From NCBI GenBank assembly GCA_024226315.1, contig JAAELT010000006.1:1-64000 (forward strand): a DNA stretch of 64,000 nucleotides. The letters run 5' to 3'. Made by a program: the position numbers and the translations under genes. This document shows, in pieces, positions 40,855 through 50,063 of this stretch. This stretch comes from a bacterium (lineage in GTDB: Bacteria; Acidobacteriota; Thermoanaerobaculia; Multivoradales; J023). How positions within the stretch are numbered: position 1 is the stretch's first letter; every line of letters begins with the position of its first letter. Below the pieces are notes generated by a model. The model did no database searches and was not told the origin of the DNA. It worked only from the letters and a program-made list of their open reading frames with translations.

Positions 40855-40949
40855 CCGTTTCGCTCCTTCGGCAGTTCGGCTTTCGCGCCGGCCTGCTTCC
40901 TCCATCAGGGCTCGGAGCCCAGCCGCTCGATATCGTCGGTGTAGACGCG

Positions 40950-42416
40950 GTGCCTCCGCGGAGGGCTGCTCCTGCGGCGGCAGTTAGAAACCCTGCTTCC
41001 GTCGCGGCCGTACCCAGTGCCGTGCGCGCCGTCGTCCCATTCCTGGCCCTCTCCCTGCTCGCGTCCGCGGTCCTGGGGGAAGAGTCGCCCGCGCCGCGAA
41101 GACTGACGCTCGGCGGCTTCACCGAGGGTCTGGAGTGCGAATCCGATCCGACCCAGACCTACACTCTCTACCTGCCGTCCACGTTCGACCGCGACCGCAA
41201 GTGGCCGGTGTTGCTGGTGTTCGATCCGCGCGGCCGCTCGGTGATGGCCGCCGAGCTGTTCCGCGACGCCGCGGAGACCCACGGTTGGGTGATCATGAGC
41301 TCCAACGACACCCGTAGCGACGGTCCGATGGAGCCCAACATCAAGGCGGTCAACGCGATGTGGCCCGAGGCCCACCGCTTCTATTCGATCGACCCCGAGC
41401 GGATCTACGCCGCCGGCTTCTCGGGCGGCGCCATGGTGGCCTGGGTCCTGGGCCGATCCACCGGCGCCCTGGCCGGGGTGATCGGCTCGGGTGGCCGTTT
41501 CGACCCGCACCACTTCGAGGAGGAGATCCTCTTCGCCTGTTTCGGCGCCGCCGGCAGCACCGACTTCAACTACTCCCCGATGCGCAAGATCCACGCCCAG
41601 CTGGAGCGTTGGGGTGCCCCCCAGCGGCTCGAGATCTTCGACGACCGCCACCGCTGGATGCCGGCCGAGCTGGCGACGCAGGGCGTCGAGTGGATGGAGC
41701 TGGTGGCGATGAAGCAGGGCAAGCGCGAACGCGACGGAGAGCTGATCGAGAGGCTCTACAGCGAAGACGCCGGCCAGGCGCGGGAGCTGGAGGCCGCCGG
41801 CGAGGTGTTGGCCGCCCAGCGCCGATGGGCCGCGGTCGCCGCCACGTTCGAGGGCCTTCGCGAGATCGAGGACGCGGCGCAGGCGTCGTCGCGGCTCGCG
41901 GGGCTCTCCGAGGTCGAGGAAGCCCTACGGCAGGAGAAACGGTGGGACGCCTACGAGGCCGCCCACCGTCAGCGCATGAACGGTGCTCTTGCCCGCCTGC
42001 GGACCGATCCGTCCATGGCAACCCGACGCTTGCTCGACGACTTGCGGCTCGAAGAATTGAAGCGCCGCGCCGAGGCCGAGTCCTACGAGGGCGTGGTGGC
42101 CCGGCGCCTGCTCGAGACCCTGCTCACCTGGACCGCCTTCTACATGACCCGCGATCTCTTCGCTGGCGGCGACTACCGGTCCGCGGCCAAGGTGCTGACG
42201 GTCGCCAGCGAGATCCGGCCGGAGCGGCCCGACATCTGGTACAACCTGGCGTGTGCTCAGGCCCGGAGCGGCAGCCGCAAGAAAGCGCTGACCGCGCTCG
42301 AACAGGCGCTCGACGCCGGCTTCGGCGACGCGGAGAAGCTGGCGAGCGATTCCGACCTCGAGTCCTTGCGCGGCGAGGAAGGGTTCCGCCGGCTGGTCGC
42401 TCGCCTCGGAGGCTGA
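40950..42416 (+). CDS. Exported alpha/beta-hydrolase (esterase-like) with TPR-like C-terminus
   Basis: The frame is open from a GTG at 40950; a GTG at 41022 gives a cleaner signal peptide (VRAVVPFLALSLLASAVLG) and may be the real start. The N-terminal half is an esterase/PHB-depolymerase-like hydrolase: YTLYLPSTFDRDRKWPVLLVFDP, the nucleophile elbow AAGFSGGAMVAW, and a late DDRHRWMPAE histidine. The C-terminal half is helical and ends in a TPR pair (PDIWYNLACAQARSGSRKKALTALEQALDAGF). The substrate is unknown. It is flanked by a 15-base tandem repeat downstream. Confidence 0.82.
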   Translation: MPPRRAAPAAAVRNPASVAAVPSAVRAVVPFLALSLLASAVLGEESPAPRRLTLGGFTEGLECESDPTQTYTLYLPSTFDRDRKWPVLLVFDPRGRSVMAAELFRDAAETHGWVIMSSNDTRSDGPMEPNIKAVNAMWPEAHRFYSIDPERIYAAGFSGGAMVAWVLGRSTGALAGVIGSGGRFDPHHFEEEILFACFGAAGSTDFNYSPMRKIHAQLERWGAPQRLEIFDDRHRWMPAELATQGVEWMELVAMKQGKRERDGELIERLYSEDAGQARELEAAGEVLAAQRRWAAVAATFEGLREIEDAAQASSRLAGLSEVEEALRQEKRWDAYEAAHRQRMNGALARLRTDPSMATRRLLDDLRLEELKRRAEAESYEGVVARRLLETLLTWTAFYMTRDLFAGGDYRSAAKVLTVASEIRPERPDIWYNLACAQARSGSRKKALTALEQALDAGFGDAEKLASDSDLESLRGEEGFRRLVARLGG

Positions 42417-42420
42417 GTGC

Positions 42421-42465
42421 CGCTCGCCGAAACACCGCTCGCCGAAACGCCGCTCGCCGAAACGC
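42421..42465. repeat. Three 15-base tandem repeats followed by CTGGCACC units
   Basis: Copies of CGCTCGCCGAAACGC start at 42421, 42436 and 42451 (the first ends CAC). Immediately after come two copies of GGCACCARACTGTTC (42468 and 42483). The block lies directly after the esterase stop codon and codes for nothing recognisable. Confidence 0.85.
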
Positions 42466-42645
42466 CTGGCACCAGACTGTTCGGCACCAAACTGTTCGGA
42501 TCGGCCTGGCCCATCGTTCCGGGTTCTTACGTCGTATCGGATGAGAGGCGATTCTGAGCCTCGTGAGTTCGCAGATCCGCCAAATATTGTTGACCCTGGC
42601 CGGCTCCCGTCGCGTGAGCTTCAAAAGGAGCAGCATCTGTGGATC

Positions 42646-42682
42646 AAGGAGGAGTATCATGTCAACAAGGAGGAGTATCATG
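42646..42682 (+). repeat. Duplicated ribosome-binding-site/start-codon cassette
   Basis: AAGGAGGAGTATCATG occurs at 42646-42661 and again at 42667-42682. Each copy joins a near-ideal Shine-Dalgarno sequence to an ATG, and both ATGs are in frame with the outer-membrane protein. Either could initiate; the downstream start gives a normal signal peptide. Confidence 0.92.
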
Positions 42683-44056
42683 TTTTCGAACAAGCCCCGT
42701 CGATTACTTCCGTCAGCATTTCTGCCGCTCTTTCTGGTGACGTGCCCGGGGGCGGTGTTCGCCCAGCAAGACGCGTCCTTCGCCGGCTTCCAGCTCAACC
42801 GCTCGCTACCTGGCGCCCGCAGCCTGGCCATGGGGGGCGCGTTCGTGGCCCTCGGCGACGACGCCACCGCCGCCTACTCGAATCCGGCCGGGCTGACGCT
42901 ACTCGAGGCTTCGGAAGTCTCGATCGAGGCCAGGCACTGGAGGACGACCACCATCTATACGGAAAGCGGCGATGCCAGGGGCTCGAACTTCCCGCAACTC
43001 GAAGGCTTCGAGTTCGGAGAGTCGACGGACGAGAGCACCGGTGTGTCCTTTCTGTCGTTCGTGTACGTACCCGAGGCGAAGAAGGAAGAAGGGAAGCGGA
43101 GACGCTGGGCGATCGCCATCTACAGGCATGAGCTGATCAATTCTCTAGCCAGCTTCGAATCCCCGGAACGAGGGGGACGCCGAGGCGTGCTGAAAGCTGA
43201 TCCGGACGAGACGAATAGGCTATTCGGGCCCTATTCCTTCACCACCGACTTGCAGGTGACGAACTTCGGTGCCGCCGCCTCTTATCGCCTCGGAAGAGGG
43301 CTCCGGCTGGGGCTGGGACTCTCCTACTACACGTTCGATCTGGCGGCAGAGCAACTGGTTTTCGGCGAACCCGGGGAAACGGCGATGACGGGCCGGCCTC
43401 TCGGCGGAATAACAAGAGACAGGGGTCTCAAAGAGGGGGATGACGCAAAGGTGGCGTTCAACCTGGGCCTGCAGTGGGAGATCACACCGAGCTGGATCCT
43501 GGGCGCCGCCTTCCGCCAGGGCCCGACCTTCGAGATGAGGGAACGATTCGGACTCGGACCGGAACCTTTTTTTGATCAGACGAACGATTTCAGCATTCCT
43601 GACCAATACAGCATCGGCGTGGCTTTCCAGCCGACGAGCGACCTGACGATCTCTTTCGAGTACGACTTTGTCGAATACTCGAGCTTTCTCGAGGGGAATC
43701 GGCTGAGTGAGCCGGTCAACTTCGCCTCGGGACCTGTCTCTGCCGCCTTCGAGTTGGAGGACGCCGACGAATACCGATTGGGTGTCGAGTACGAGTTCGC
43801 GCTCAAGCAGGGCAACTCGGTGTCGCTCATGGCGGGTGCCTGGCACGACCCCGACCACACGATCGTCTGGGCCGGGGGCCCCAGCCAACAGGAGAGTATT
43901 CGATTCCGGCGCGCTTTCTTCCAGCCGACCGGCGATGACGAGATTCACTACTCCTTCGGTACAGGTGTCAGAGCCGGCCGCCTGCAATTCGAAGTCGCCG
44001 CCGACTTCTCGGACCGCATCGACACGTTCGCTTTCTCGACCGTGACGACTTTCTGA
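42680..44056 (+). CDS. OmpP1/FadL-family outer-membrane protein
   Basis: The 458-residue product has a signal peptide (LPSAFLPLFLVTCPGAVFA) and the N-terminal SLAMGGAFVALGDDATAAYSNPAGLTLLEASEVSI segment that marks FadL/OmpP1/TodX-type barrels. Alternating amphipathic strands follow (LRLGLGLSYYTFDL, WILGAAFRQGPTFEM, DLTISFEYDFVEYSSF) and it ends in a beta strand, FAFSTVTTF, with the terminal Phe expected by the BAM machinery. It probably imports a hydrophobic compound. Two start cassettes precede it. A secreted caspase gene follows within ten bases. Confidence 0.88.
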   Translation: MFSNKPRRLLPSAFLPLFLVTCPGAVFAQQDASFAGFQLNRSLPGARSLAMGGAFVALGDDATAAYSNPAGLTLLEASEVSIEARHWRTTTIYTESGDARGSNFPQLEGFEFGESTDESTGVSFLSFVYVPEAKKEEGKRRRWAIAIYRHELINSLASFESPERGGRRGVLKADPDETNRLFGPYSFTTDLQVTNFGAAASYRLGRGLRLGLGLSYYTFDLAAEQLVFGEPGETAMTGRPLGGITRDRGLKEGDDAKVAFNLGLQWEITPSWILGAAFRQGPTFEMRERFGLGPEPFFDQTNDFSIPDQYSIGVAFQPTSDLTISFEYDFVEYSSFLEGNRLSEPVNFASGPVSAAFELEDADEYRLGVEYEFALKQGNSVSLMAGAWHDPDHTIVWAGGPSQQESIRFRRAFFQPTGDDEIHYSFGTGVRAGRLQFEVAADFSDRIDTFAFSTVTTF

Positions 44057-44065
44057 GGTCGGAAC

Positions 44066-45613
44066 ATGCTCTTGGGCGGACGTGCAGCGACACCGTGGAG
44101 GATGCGAAGGTGCATCGCGTGGCTCCTGATGACACTGATGCTGCCCGCCGCCGCGACGGCGAGCGGCCGGTACGACCGGCTCTATCGCAGCGGCCGGCAG
44201 GCGGTCAAGGACGGATATTACCGCACCGCGGTATTTCGCCTCCTCGAAGCCATCGAGAAGAGAGCCGAGGCGGGCGAACCGTGGGTCGAGATCTATGGCA
44301 GGCGCCGTGTCCCCTATCTTCCGTATTACTACCTGGGGAGGGCCGCCTTCGGGCTTGGCGACTATGAAAAGGCCCTCGCCGCCTGGGAGGAGTCGGAGAA
44401 GCAGGGTGCCGTCAGGTCGACCGAGGAGTGGCAGAGACTGGTCGAATACCGGGATCAGGTGTTCAAACTGATTCTTCCGCGTGAATACGAGACGGCTGGG
44501 CGAGAGCTCGCGGCGGTCGAGCTGGCGACCACGGAGCTGGAGTCGGTGCTGGAAGAGCTTCGATCCCGCGGAATCCCGAGCGGCGATCTGGCTGCCTTGA
44601 CCGGCAGGCTCCGGAACCAGCTCCTGCCATCTGCCAAAGGCCTTCTCGATGACGCCCGCCAGACTCTGTTCGGAGGCGAGAAAGAACAGAGCCTGAAGCA
44701 GATGGAGATAGCGTGCGATGCCGTGACCAGGGCCCGCGACGCGGCCCTGAGGTACTCGAGCCAGGCCCGCGAAGCGCTACAGGGCGCCGGCGATCGAGAG
44801 GGGATGCCGGCGAAGAGCCCCTACGACGGGAGGTACGCTCTCCTAGTGGGTACCAGCGGCTACGGCGACCACAACAAAGGCTGGCGCACGCTACCGGGAG
44901 TTCTCGACGACATCGAGAGCCTGGAGCTGGTGTTGCGAGGAAAGGGCTTCGAAGTCCGCAAGGTATTCGATCCGCGCAAACGTGACTTCGAGCGCGAGAT
45001 CCAGGCGTTCATCAAGGACCATGGCAAGAACAAGGACGGTCGACAGAACAGGAACCTCCTGCTCATCTACTTTTCCGGCCATGGCGAGACCTTGAAGAAG
45101 AGTTTCCTCGACGCCGGGGACTTCAAGGCGGGTTTTCTCGTCCCCGTGGACGCGCCATTGAAGTCCTCCCCGCGCTTCGAGGAGCAGGCGGTGAGCATGG
45201 ACGAGGTCGCGAGCTGGGCCCGGCAGATCGAGTCTCTGCATGCCGTCTTCATATTCGACAGCTGCTTCTCTGGGGCCATCTTCAACGCCATCTATCGTTC
45301 GTCCGGGGAGCTCGACCCCGTCGTTGCCGAGAAGGTGCGGCAACCGGCGCGGCTCTTCATCGCCTCGGGGAACGAGGATCAGGAGGTCGCCGACACCAGT
45401 GAATTCAGGAGGCTGTTCGTAGACGCGCTCGTCGGCCGTTCGTTCGCTGACTACACGCGGAACGGCTTCCTCGAGGGCCGCGAGCTGTGCATCTTCCTCG
45501 AGAACAGCGTCTATCGCGCGACGGACGAGCAGCAGCTGCCCCAGTGCGGCAGGATGCCGTCGCCGTTCAACAAGGGAGATGTAGCGTTCGTGGTGCCGCG
45601 CGAGACTCATTGA
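44066..45613 (+). CDS. Secreted caspase-family (p20) protease
   Basis: ATG 44066 has a GAGG site at good spacing. The 515-residue protein has a signal peptide (CIAWLLMTLMLPAAATA), TPR-like helices (YYLGRAAFGLGDYEKALAAWEESEKQG) and a C-terminal caspase p20 domain. Catalytic His339 lies in IYFSGHGE and Cys400 in FIFDSCFSGA, preceded by YALLVGTSGYGD and LPGVLDDIESLELVL. The product is exported, so it probably acts in the periplasm or envelope. It follows an outer-membrane protein gene and precedes a small exported beta protein, which suggests an envelope-associated operon. Confidence 0.92.
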   Translation: MLLGGRAATPWRMRRCIAWLLMTLMLPAAATASGRYDRLYRSGRQAVKDGYYRTAVFRLLEAIEKRAEAGEPWVEIYGRRRVPYLPYYYLGRAAFGLGDYEKALAAWEESEKQGAVRSTEEWQRLVEYRDQVFKLILPREYETAGRELAAVELATTELESVLEELRSRGIPSGDLAALTGRLRNQLLPSAKGLLDDARQTLFGGEKEQSLKQMEIACDAVTRARDAALRYSSQAREALQGAGDREGMPAKSPYDGRYALLVGTSGYGDHNKGWRTLPGVLDDIESLELVLRGKGFEVRKVFDPRKRDFEREIQAFIKDHGKNKDGRQNRNLLLIYFSGHGETLKKSFLDAGDFKAGFLVPVDAPLKSSPRFEEQAVSMDEVASWARQIESLHAVFIFDSCFSGAIFNAIYRSSGELDPVVAEKVRQPARLFIASGNEDQEVADTSEFRRLFVDALVGRSFADYTRNGFLEGRELCIFLENSVYRATDEQQLPQCGRMPSPFNKGDVAFVVPRETH

Positions 45614-45635
45614 CAGCCGCCTCTTGAGGGAAGGA

Positions 45636-46397
45636 ATGATGAAAGCAACAACCAGAGCAAAGTGCATTTGTGTGCTGGTGGTGGTCGCCACGTGGAGCAC
45701 CGCCATCGGGGCGCAGGAACAAGGCCGAGACTCGCCGTGGAAGACCCTCCTGCGCGTCGCAGGCATCTCGGCGAACCCCATCGTGACGCGGGGCAAGGAG
45801 CATGCGCCGAAGCGTGGCGAGCTGTGGCTGCGGCGCGTCGGGGCCGACACTTCGCCGCAGCGGCTGACTGCCGAAGGCGACTACCGCTCGCCGGTGTTCG
45901 AGCACGGAGACAAGGCGATCCTGGCCCTCGGAGGGGAGGGGTTGGTGCGGATTTCGCTCGAAGGGGGGGGGCCGGCGGTAGTGCTGGCCGAGGTCGAAGA
46001 CATCGTGAAGCTCGTGGGAGTCAGCATGGATGACCCGGATCAGGTCCTGGTGCTGGCAGGAACGCCAGGGAAGAGGGCCGCCGTGTTCCTCTCCGTCTCG
46101 AGCGGCAAGAGGGCGAGGATCCCGCTCGACCCGGTCTCCGACAGAGACCAGCGCATGCTGGATCACATGGAGGGGTGGGAGCGGCACTACGGGGACACGA
46201 AGCTCTCCACCAGGACCGAGACGGCCCTGCGGGGTGGCGGTTCCATCGAGTGGAGAGACGTCTTTCTGAAGGTCGGTGACCAGAGGAGGCGCAATGTCAG
46301 CGAATGCGACGGCGTCGACTGCGGCCAGCCGTCCCTGTCGAGCGTTGGCGACCTGGTGGTCTTCGTCAAAGCGCCAGCCGACGCCTCGGACTCATGA
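45636..46397 (+). CDS. Exported TolB-like beta-propeller fragment protein
   Basis: The 253-residue product starts at ATG 45636 after AGGGAAGG. A signal peptide (CICVLVVVATWSTAIGA) precedes strand-rich repeats such as GELWLRRVGADTSPQRLTAEGDYRSPVFEHGDKAILALGGEGLVRISL, reminiscent of TolB/WD-type blades. No catalytic residues are apparent. It overlaps the convergent NLR-like gene by six bases at the 3' end. Context suggests a partner of the upstream secreted caspase. Confidence 0.7.
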   Translation: MMKATTRAKCICVLVVVATWSTAIGAQEQGRDSPWKTLLRVAGISANPIVTRGKEHAPKRGELWLRRVGADTSPQRLTAEGDYRSPVFEHGDKAILALGGEGLVRISLEGGGPAVVLAEVEDIVKLVGVSMDDPDQVLVLAGTPGKRAAVFLSVSSGKRARIPLDPVSDRDQRMLDHMEGWERHYGDTKLSTRTETALRGGGSIEWRDVFLKVGDQRRRNVSECDGVDCGQPSLSSVGDLVVFVKAPADASDS

Positions 46398-49300
46398 AGG
46401 ATCCGAGCCGAGACAATCTCTGTATTCCCGCCACGCCTCTGTGTAGGTCTTCCAGATGCCTTCTCGCGGAGCGCTTTGCAGGATCTGGTCAAAGCGTCGG
46501 ACGCAGATACCACACGCCGCGGCGTGCCGTTCCGCGACCGGCCGCGGCTCGCCGAGAGCTGCCGTTCGGAAGCTAGCGTCGAGGCAGCGAGGCGTCGCGG
46601 CGCGCAGACGGGCCTGGAGCAGTCCTGTGGAGCTCGCCCAGATGCGGGCCGTCTTATCGTCAGAAGCGGTCAGCACGAGCGAGCCGTCGGTGTTGAACGA
46701 GGCGTCCGAGACCCGATCCGAGTGTCCCCGGAATTCGGCGAGCTCCAGCCCCGTATCGGTGTCCCAGATGCGCACCGTCTCGTCTGCCGAGGCAGTCACC
46801 AGCCGCGAGCCGTCCGGGCTGAACGCCACCCCCAGAATCACCTCCCGGTGGCCGCTGAGCACGGCGAGCCCCGACCCCGTTTCGACGTCCCAGATTCGTG
46901 CAGTCTGGTCACGTGAGGCGGTCGCCACCCGCACGCCGTCGGGCGAGAAGTCTGCTGCCTCGACCGCCTCGGTGTGTCCAGAGAGAACAACGAGCTCGAT
47001 ACCAGTGGCGGGGTCCCAGATGCGCGCCGTGGCGTCTTCGGAGGCGGTCAGCACCCGCGTGCCGTCGCGACTGAAAACGGCGTCCAGAACGGCGTCGTCG
47101 TGCCCGTCGAAGACCTTGATCTCGGCGCCGCTCTCGGCGTCCCAGATGCGCGCCGTCGTGTCGCCGGAGGCTGTGACCACGAGTGAGCCGTCGTGGCTGA
47201 AAGCGGCAGCCACGACCGGGGCCGCGTGCCCCGAGAGGGTGAGGAGCTGTTGGCCGCTGGCGCTGTCCCAGATGCGTGCCGTCGTGTCCCAAGAGGCGGT
47301 CACCACGCGCGAGCCGTCGGGGCTGAAGGAGGCGGCCTGGACCGAGCCATCATGCCCCTCGAGCGTCAAAGAGGCTGACTCAGAGACGGGGTCCCAGATC
47401 CGCGCTGTTTCGTCCCAGGAAGCGGTGACCACACGAGAGTCGTCGGGGCTGAACGCGGCTGCCCGAACCGATCCCTCGTGTCCTTTCAGGATCGCGAGCT
47501 CGACACCCGGAGCTCCACCCCAGATGCGCGCCGTCATGTCGCCGGAGGCGGTCACCAGGTGCGCGCCGTCGGGACTGAATGCGGTCGCGAGGACGGGAGC
47601 CGAGTGCCCCGAGAGGATTTCGATCTCGGCACCGGTGGCGGCATCCCAGGTCCGAGCCGTGGCGTCGCCCGAGCCGGTCGCCAGGCGGGAATCGTCTCGG
47701 CTGAAAGCCACCGCCCGAACGGCGAAAGAGTGCCCCGTGAGGAGGGCGATCCTCATTCTGGTGGTGACGTCCCAGATGCGCGCCGTGCGATCCCAGGACG
47801 CCGTCGCCAGACGCATGCCGTCGCGGCTGAAGGCGACAGCCAGGATAGCACCCGAATGGCCCTCGAAGCGGGCCAACTCGGAGCCTGTGGCGACGTCCCA
47901 GATGCGCGCGCTTCCATCGTCGGAACCGGTCGCCAGGCGGGAACCATCAGGGCTGAAGGTCACCGCGAAGATCTCGCCCGTGTGCCCCTGCAAGCTGGCC
48001 AGCTCGGCACCGGTGGCAGCCTCCCAGATGCGCGCCGAGCCGCCCGAGGCCGTCGCCAGGCGCGAGCCGTCGGGACCGAAGGCCATCGCGACGACCTCGC
48101 CCGTGTGCCCCTGCAAGGTGGCGTGCTCCGCACCGGTGCCGGCGTCCCAGATTTGCGGTGGGGCGCTCCGAGAAGCCGTCGCCAGACGGGTACCTTCGGC
48201 GCTGAAGGCCGCCGCCTGAATGGATTCAGCGAGCTCGAGGATGTCGAGCTCGGCACCGGTCACGGTGTCCCAGACCCGCGCAGTCCCGTCTCTCGAGGCC
48301 GTCGTCACCCGCGAGCCGTCGGTGCTGAAAGTCACCGCAAGGACCTCTTTCCCATGGCCCACGAGATTGATGGCCAGCGGCGTGTCGAGAGTCTCTCGAA
48401 GCGTCCCGATCGCGGCCGAAACCGTATCCGGTCTCCGCACCTCGAGCAGGAGTAGCCCGGCCCGGAGGGGGTCGGCTTCGAGGAGACTGCCGGCGATCGC
48501 CATCCGGGTCTGGTCCTCGACCAGCAGCCGTCTCTCGACCGCTTTGCGCCACTGGAAGAAAGCGAACACGCCGGCGGCGAGTGCGAGCGCTCCGACGATG
48601 ATGGAGGCGATACCCAGATTTCGGATGCGCCTCGTCTGTCGCCGCTCGCGCCCGGCGGCCTCCCGGGCCTCCTTCGAGGCCGCCAGGAACCGCTTTTCTA
48701 CGTCCGTCACCAGCGTTGCGTCCTCGTGTGCCCAACGCTCGGCCTCCGTCAGCTCTTCGCCCTTCATCAGCAGCCCCGGTGGCCGGTCCTGCTTCTCCCA
48801 CAACGACGCCCGCCGCTGCACCTCCGACAGATGCGCGTCGCGCCAGGCGGCGTTGGAGTCACGCACCGGCTCGATCAACCGGTCGTGCGCGAGCTCGAAC
48901 CAGGTGGCCCCGGCGCGCATCTCCGCCCGCACCAGGTGGCTGTCGCGCAGACGCTCGATGCGCTCGTTGGCCAGGCCGCTGCTGGTCTCGGCCTCCATCA
49001 GCACCTGGCCGCGGATGCCGCTGGCGGTGATCAGGCGCTCGGCGAACCACTCGCGGATGCTGCGCTCGACGTCGACGTCGCCATCCGAGACCCGCTCGAC
49101 CGAATCATCGTAGTAGGCGCCGAGCGCCTCGCTCACGTCGCCGAACTCGGCCAGATCCTCGGCGTCGATCGACAGGTCGTCGGCGGGCATGGCATCCCAC
49201 AGGCGCCGGCACACGACCTGGAGCTGCACCGGCTCCACGTAGTGGCCGGTCTGCTCGCGGAACGAGCCGTCGGGGAGCTGCACCTTCATGGTCGCCAGGT

Positions 49301-50063
49301 CGTGGACCAGCCGGTCGACCGCCGGGAACTCGCGGCCGCCAACGCGCGCCGGCTCGACCATCGCCTCGCGCGCCGAGGCGAGGCCCAGCAGGTCGATGCG
49401 GAAGCGGTTCTTGAAATGTGTCGGCACCCGGCGGGCGTAAGAGAGGGTGACCTTCTCGCGCTCCTCTCCCTGCTCGTCCGGCGCCAGCTCGATGCCGCCG
49501 CCCTCGAGCGGCGCCAGGTAGTCCTCGCGCAGGGCGAAGAGCGCCCAGATGCGCGGGTTGCGCAGCAGATCGCCGAGGTGGTCGAAGAACGCGCGCTTGG
49601 CCGCCACCGCCAGCGGGTCGACGGTCAGTACCTCCTCGAACTGGTCGAAGATCAGCAGCACTCCCTCCGGCGCGCGTTTGCGTCGCGGGCGGCCGGCGAA
49701 GTACTCGGACAGGGACTGGCCGGCGAGGGTCGCGGCCGGCCGGCGGAGACGCTCGGGAACAGGTGCCTCGAAGCCCAGGTTGGCGCTGGCCACATAGCGA
49801 TTGACCTCGCCCGCGTCCGGCGGCGACTCCTGGTTGACTCGGGTCGGCCCCCAGATGTCGAAGGAGCCCTCCAGGGCCGGCAGCAGCCCGGCTTGCATCA
49901 ACGAGCTCTTGCCGGCGCCGGAGGGCGAGTGGAGCAGGATGATGCGCTCGGATCTCAGGCGATCGATCAGCTCGGCGATCTCGCGGTCACGACCGTAGAG
50001 CCGCTCGCCCAGCTCGAAGGGACGCGGGCCGATGAATGGGTTCCACTTATCACTCCCAACCAT
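46392..50063 (-). CDS. nSTAND-type ATPase with transmembrane helix and fourteen WD40 repeats
   Basis: The 1223-residue protein opens with NPFIGPRPFELGERLYGRDREI, the start typical of nSTAND1 NTPases. Walker A is LLHSPSGAGKSSLM (Lys52) and Walker B LLIFDQFEEVL (Asp140). A helical winged region follows, then a transmembrane segment (IASIIVGALALAAGVFAFFQW, about residue 495) and 14 WD40 repeats (about 560-1150; two seven-blade propellers), each of the GH-x-x-x-V-x-A-x-F-S-x-D-G ... ASxDxTARIWD type. A short Cys-containing tail ends it. There is no effector domain in this chain. The upstream CHAT-SIR2 gene overlaps its start by 14 bases and supplies the likely effector. Confidence 0.93.
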   Translation of the reverse strand: MVGSDKWNPFIGPRPFELGERLYGRDREIAELIDRLRSERIILLHSPSGAGKSSLMQAGLLPALEGSFDIWGPTRVNQESPPDAGEVNRYVASANLGFEAPVPERLRRPAATLAGQSLSEYFAGRPRRKRAPEGVLLIFDQFEEVLTVDPLAVAAKRAFFDHLGDLLRNPRIWALFALREDYLAPLEGGGIELAPDEQGEEREKVTLSYARRVPTHFKNRFRIDLLGLASAREAMVEPARVGGREFPAVDRLVHDLATMKVQLPDGSFREQTGHYVEPVQLQVVCRRLWDAMPADDLSIDAEDLAEFGDVSEALGAYYDDSVERVSDGDVDVERSIREWFAERLITASGIRGQVLMEAETSSGLANERIERLRDSHLVRAEMRAGATWFELAHDRLIEPVRDSNAAWRDAHLSEVQRRASLWEKQDRPPGLLMKGEELTEAERWAHEDATLVTDVEKRFLAASKEAREAAGRERRQTRRIRNLGIASIIVGALALAAGVFAFFQWRKAVERRLLVEDQTRMAIAGSLLEADPLRAGLLLLEVRRPDTVSAAIGTLRETLDTPLAINLVGHGKEVLAVTFSTDGSRVTTASRDGTARVWDTVTGAELDILELAESIQAAAFSAEGTRLATASRSAPPQIWDAGTGAEHATLQGHTGEVVAMAFGPDGSRLATASGGSARIWEAATGAELASLQGHTGEIFAVTFSPDGSRLATGSDDGSARIWDVATGSELARFEGHSGAILAVAFSRDGMRLATASWDRTARIWDVTTRMRIALLTGHSFAVRAVAFSRDDSRLATGSGDATARTWDAATGAEIEILSGHSAPVLATAFSPDGAHLVTASGDMTARIWGGAPGVELAILKGHEGSVRAAAFSPDDSRVVTASWDETARIWDPVSESASLTLEGHDGSVQAASFSPDGSRVVTASWDTTARIWDSASGQQLLTLSGHAAPVVAAAFSHDGSLVVTASGDTTARIWDAESGAEIKVFDGHDDAVLDAVFSRDGTRVLTASEDATARIWDPATGIELVVLSGHTEAVEAADFSPDGVRVATASRDQTARIWDVETGSGLAVLSGHREVILGVAFSPDGSRLVTASADETVRIWDTDTGLELAEFRGHSDRVSDASFNTDGSLVLTASDDKTARIWASSTGLLQARLRAATPRCLDASFRTAALGEPRPVAERHAAACGICVRRFDQILQSAPREGIWKTYTEAWREYRDCLGSDPS

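Noticed and set aside
46456..48455. Plus-strand frames across the WD40 region and the regular ~126-base periodicity as a DNA repeat array
   Set aside because: The periodicity comes from WD40 repeats encoded on the minus strand. The plus-strand translations lack any family features.
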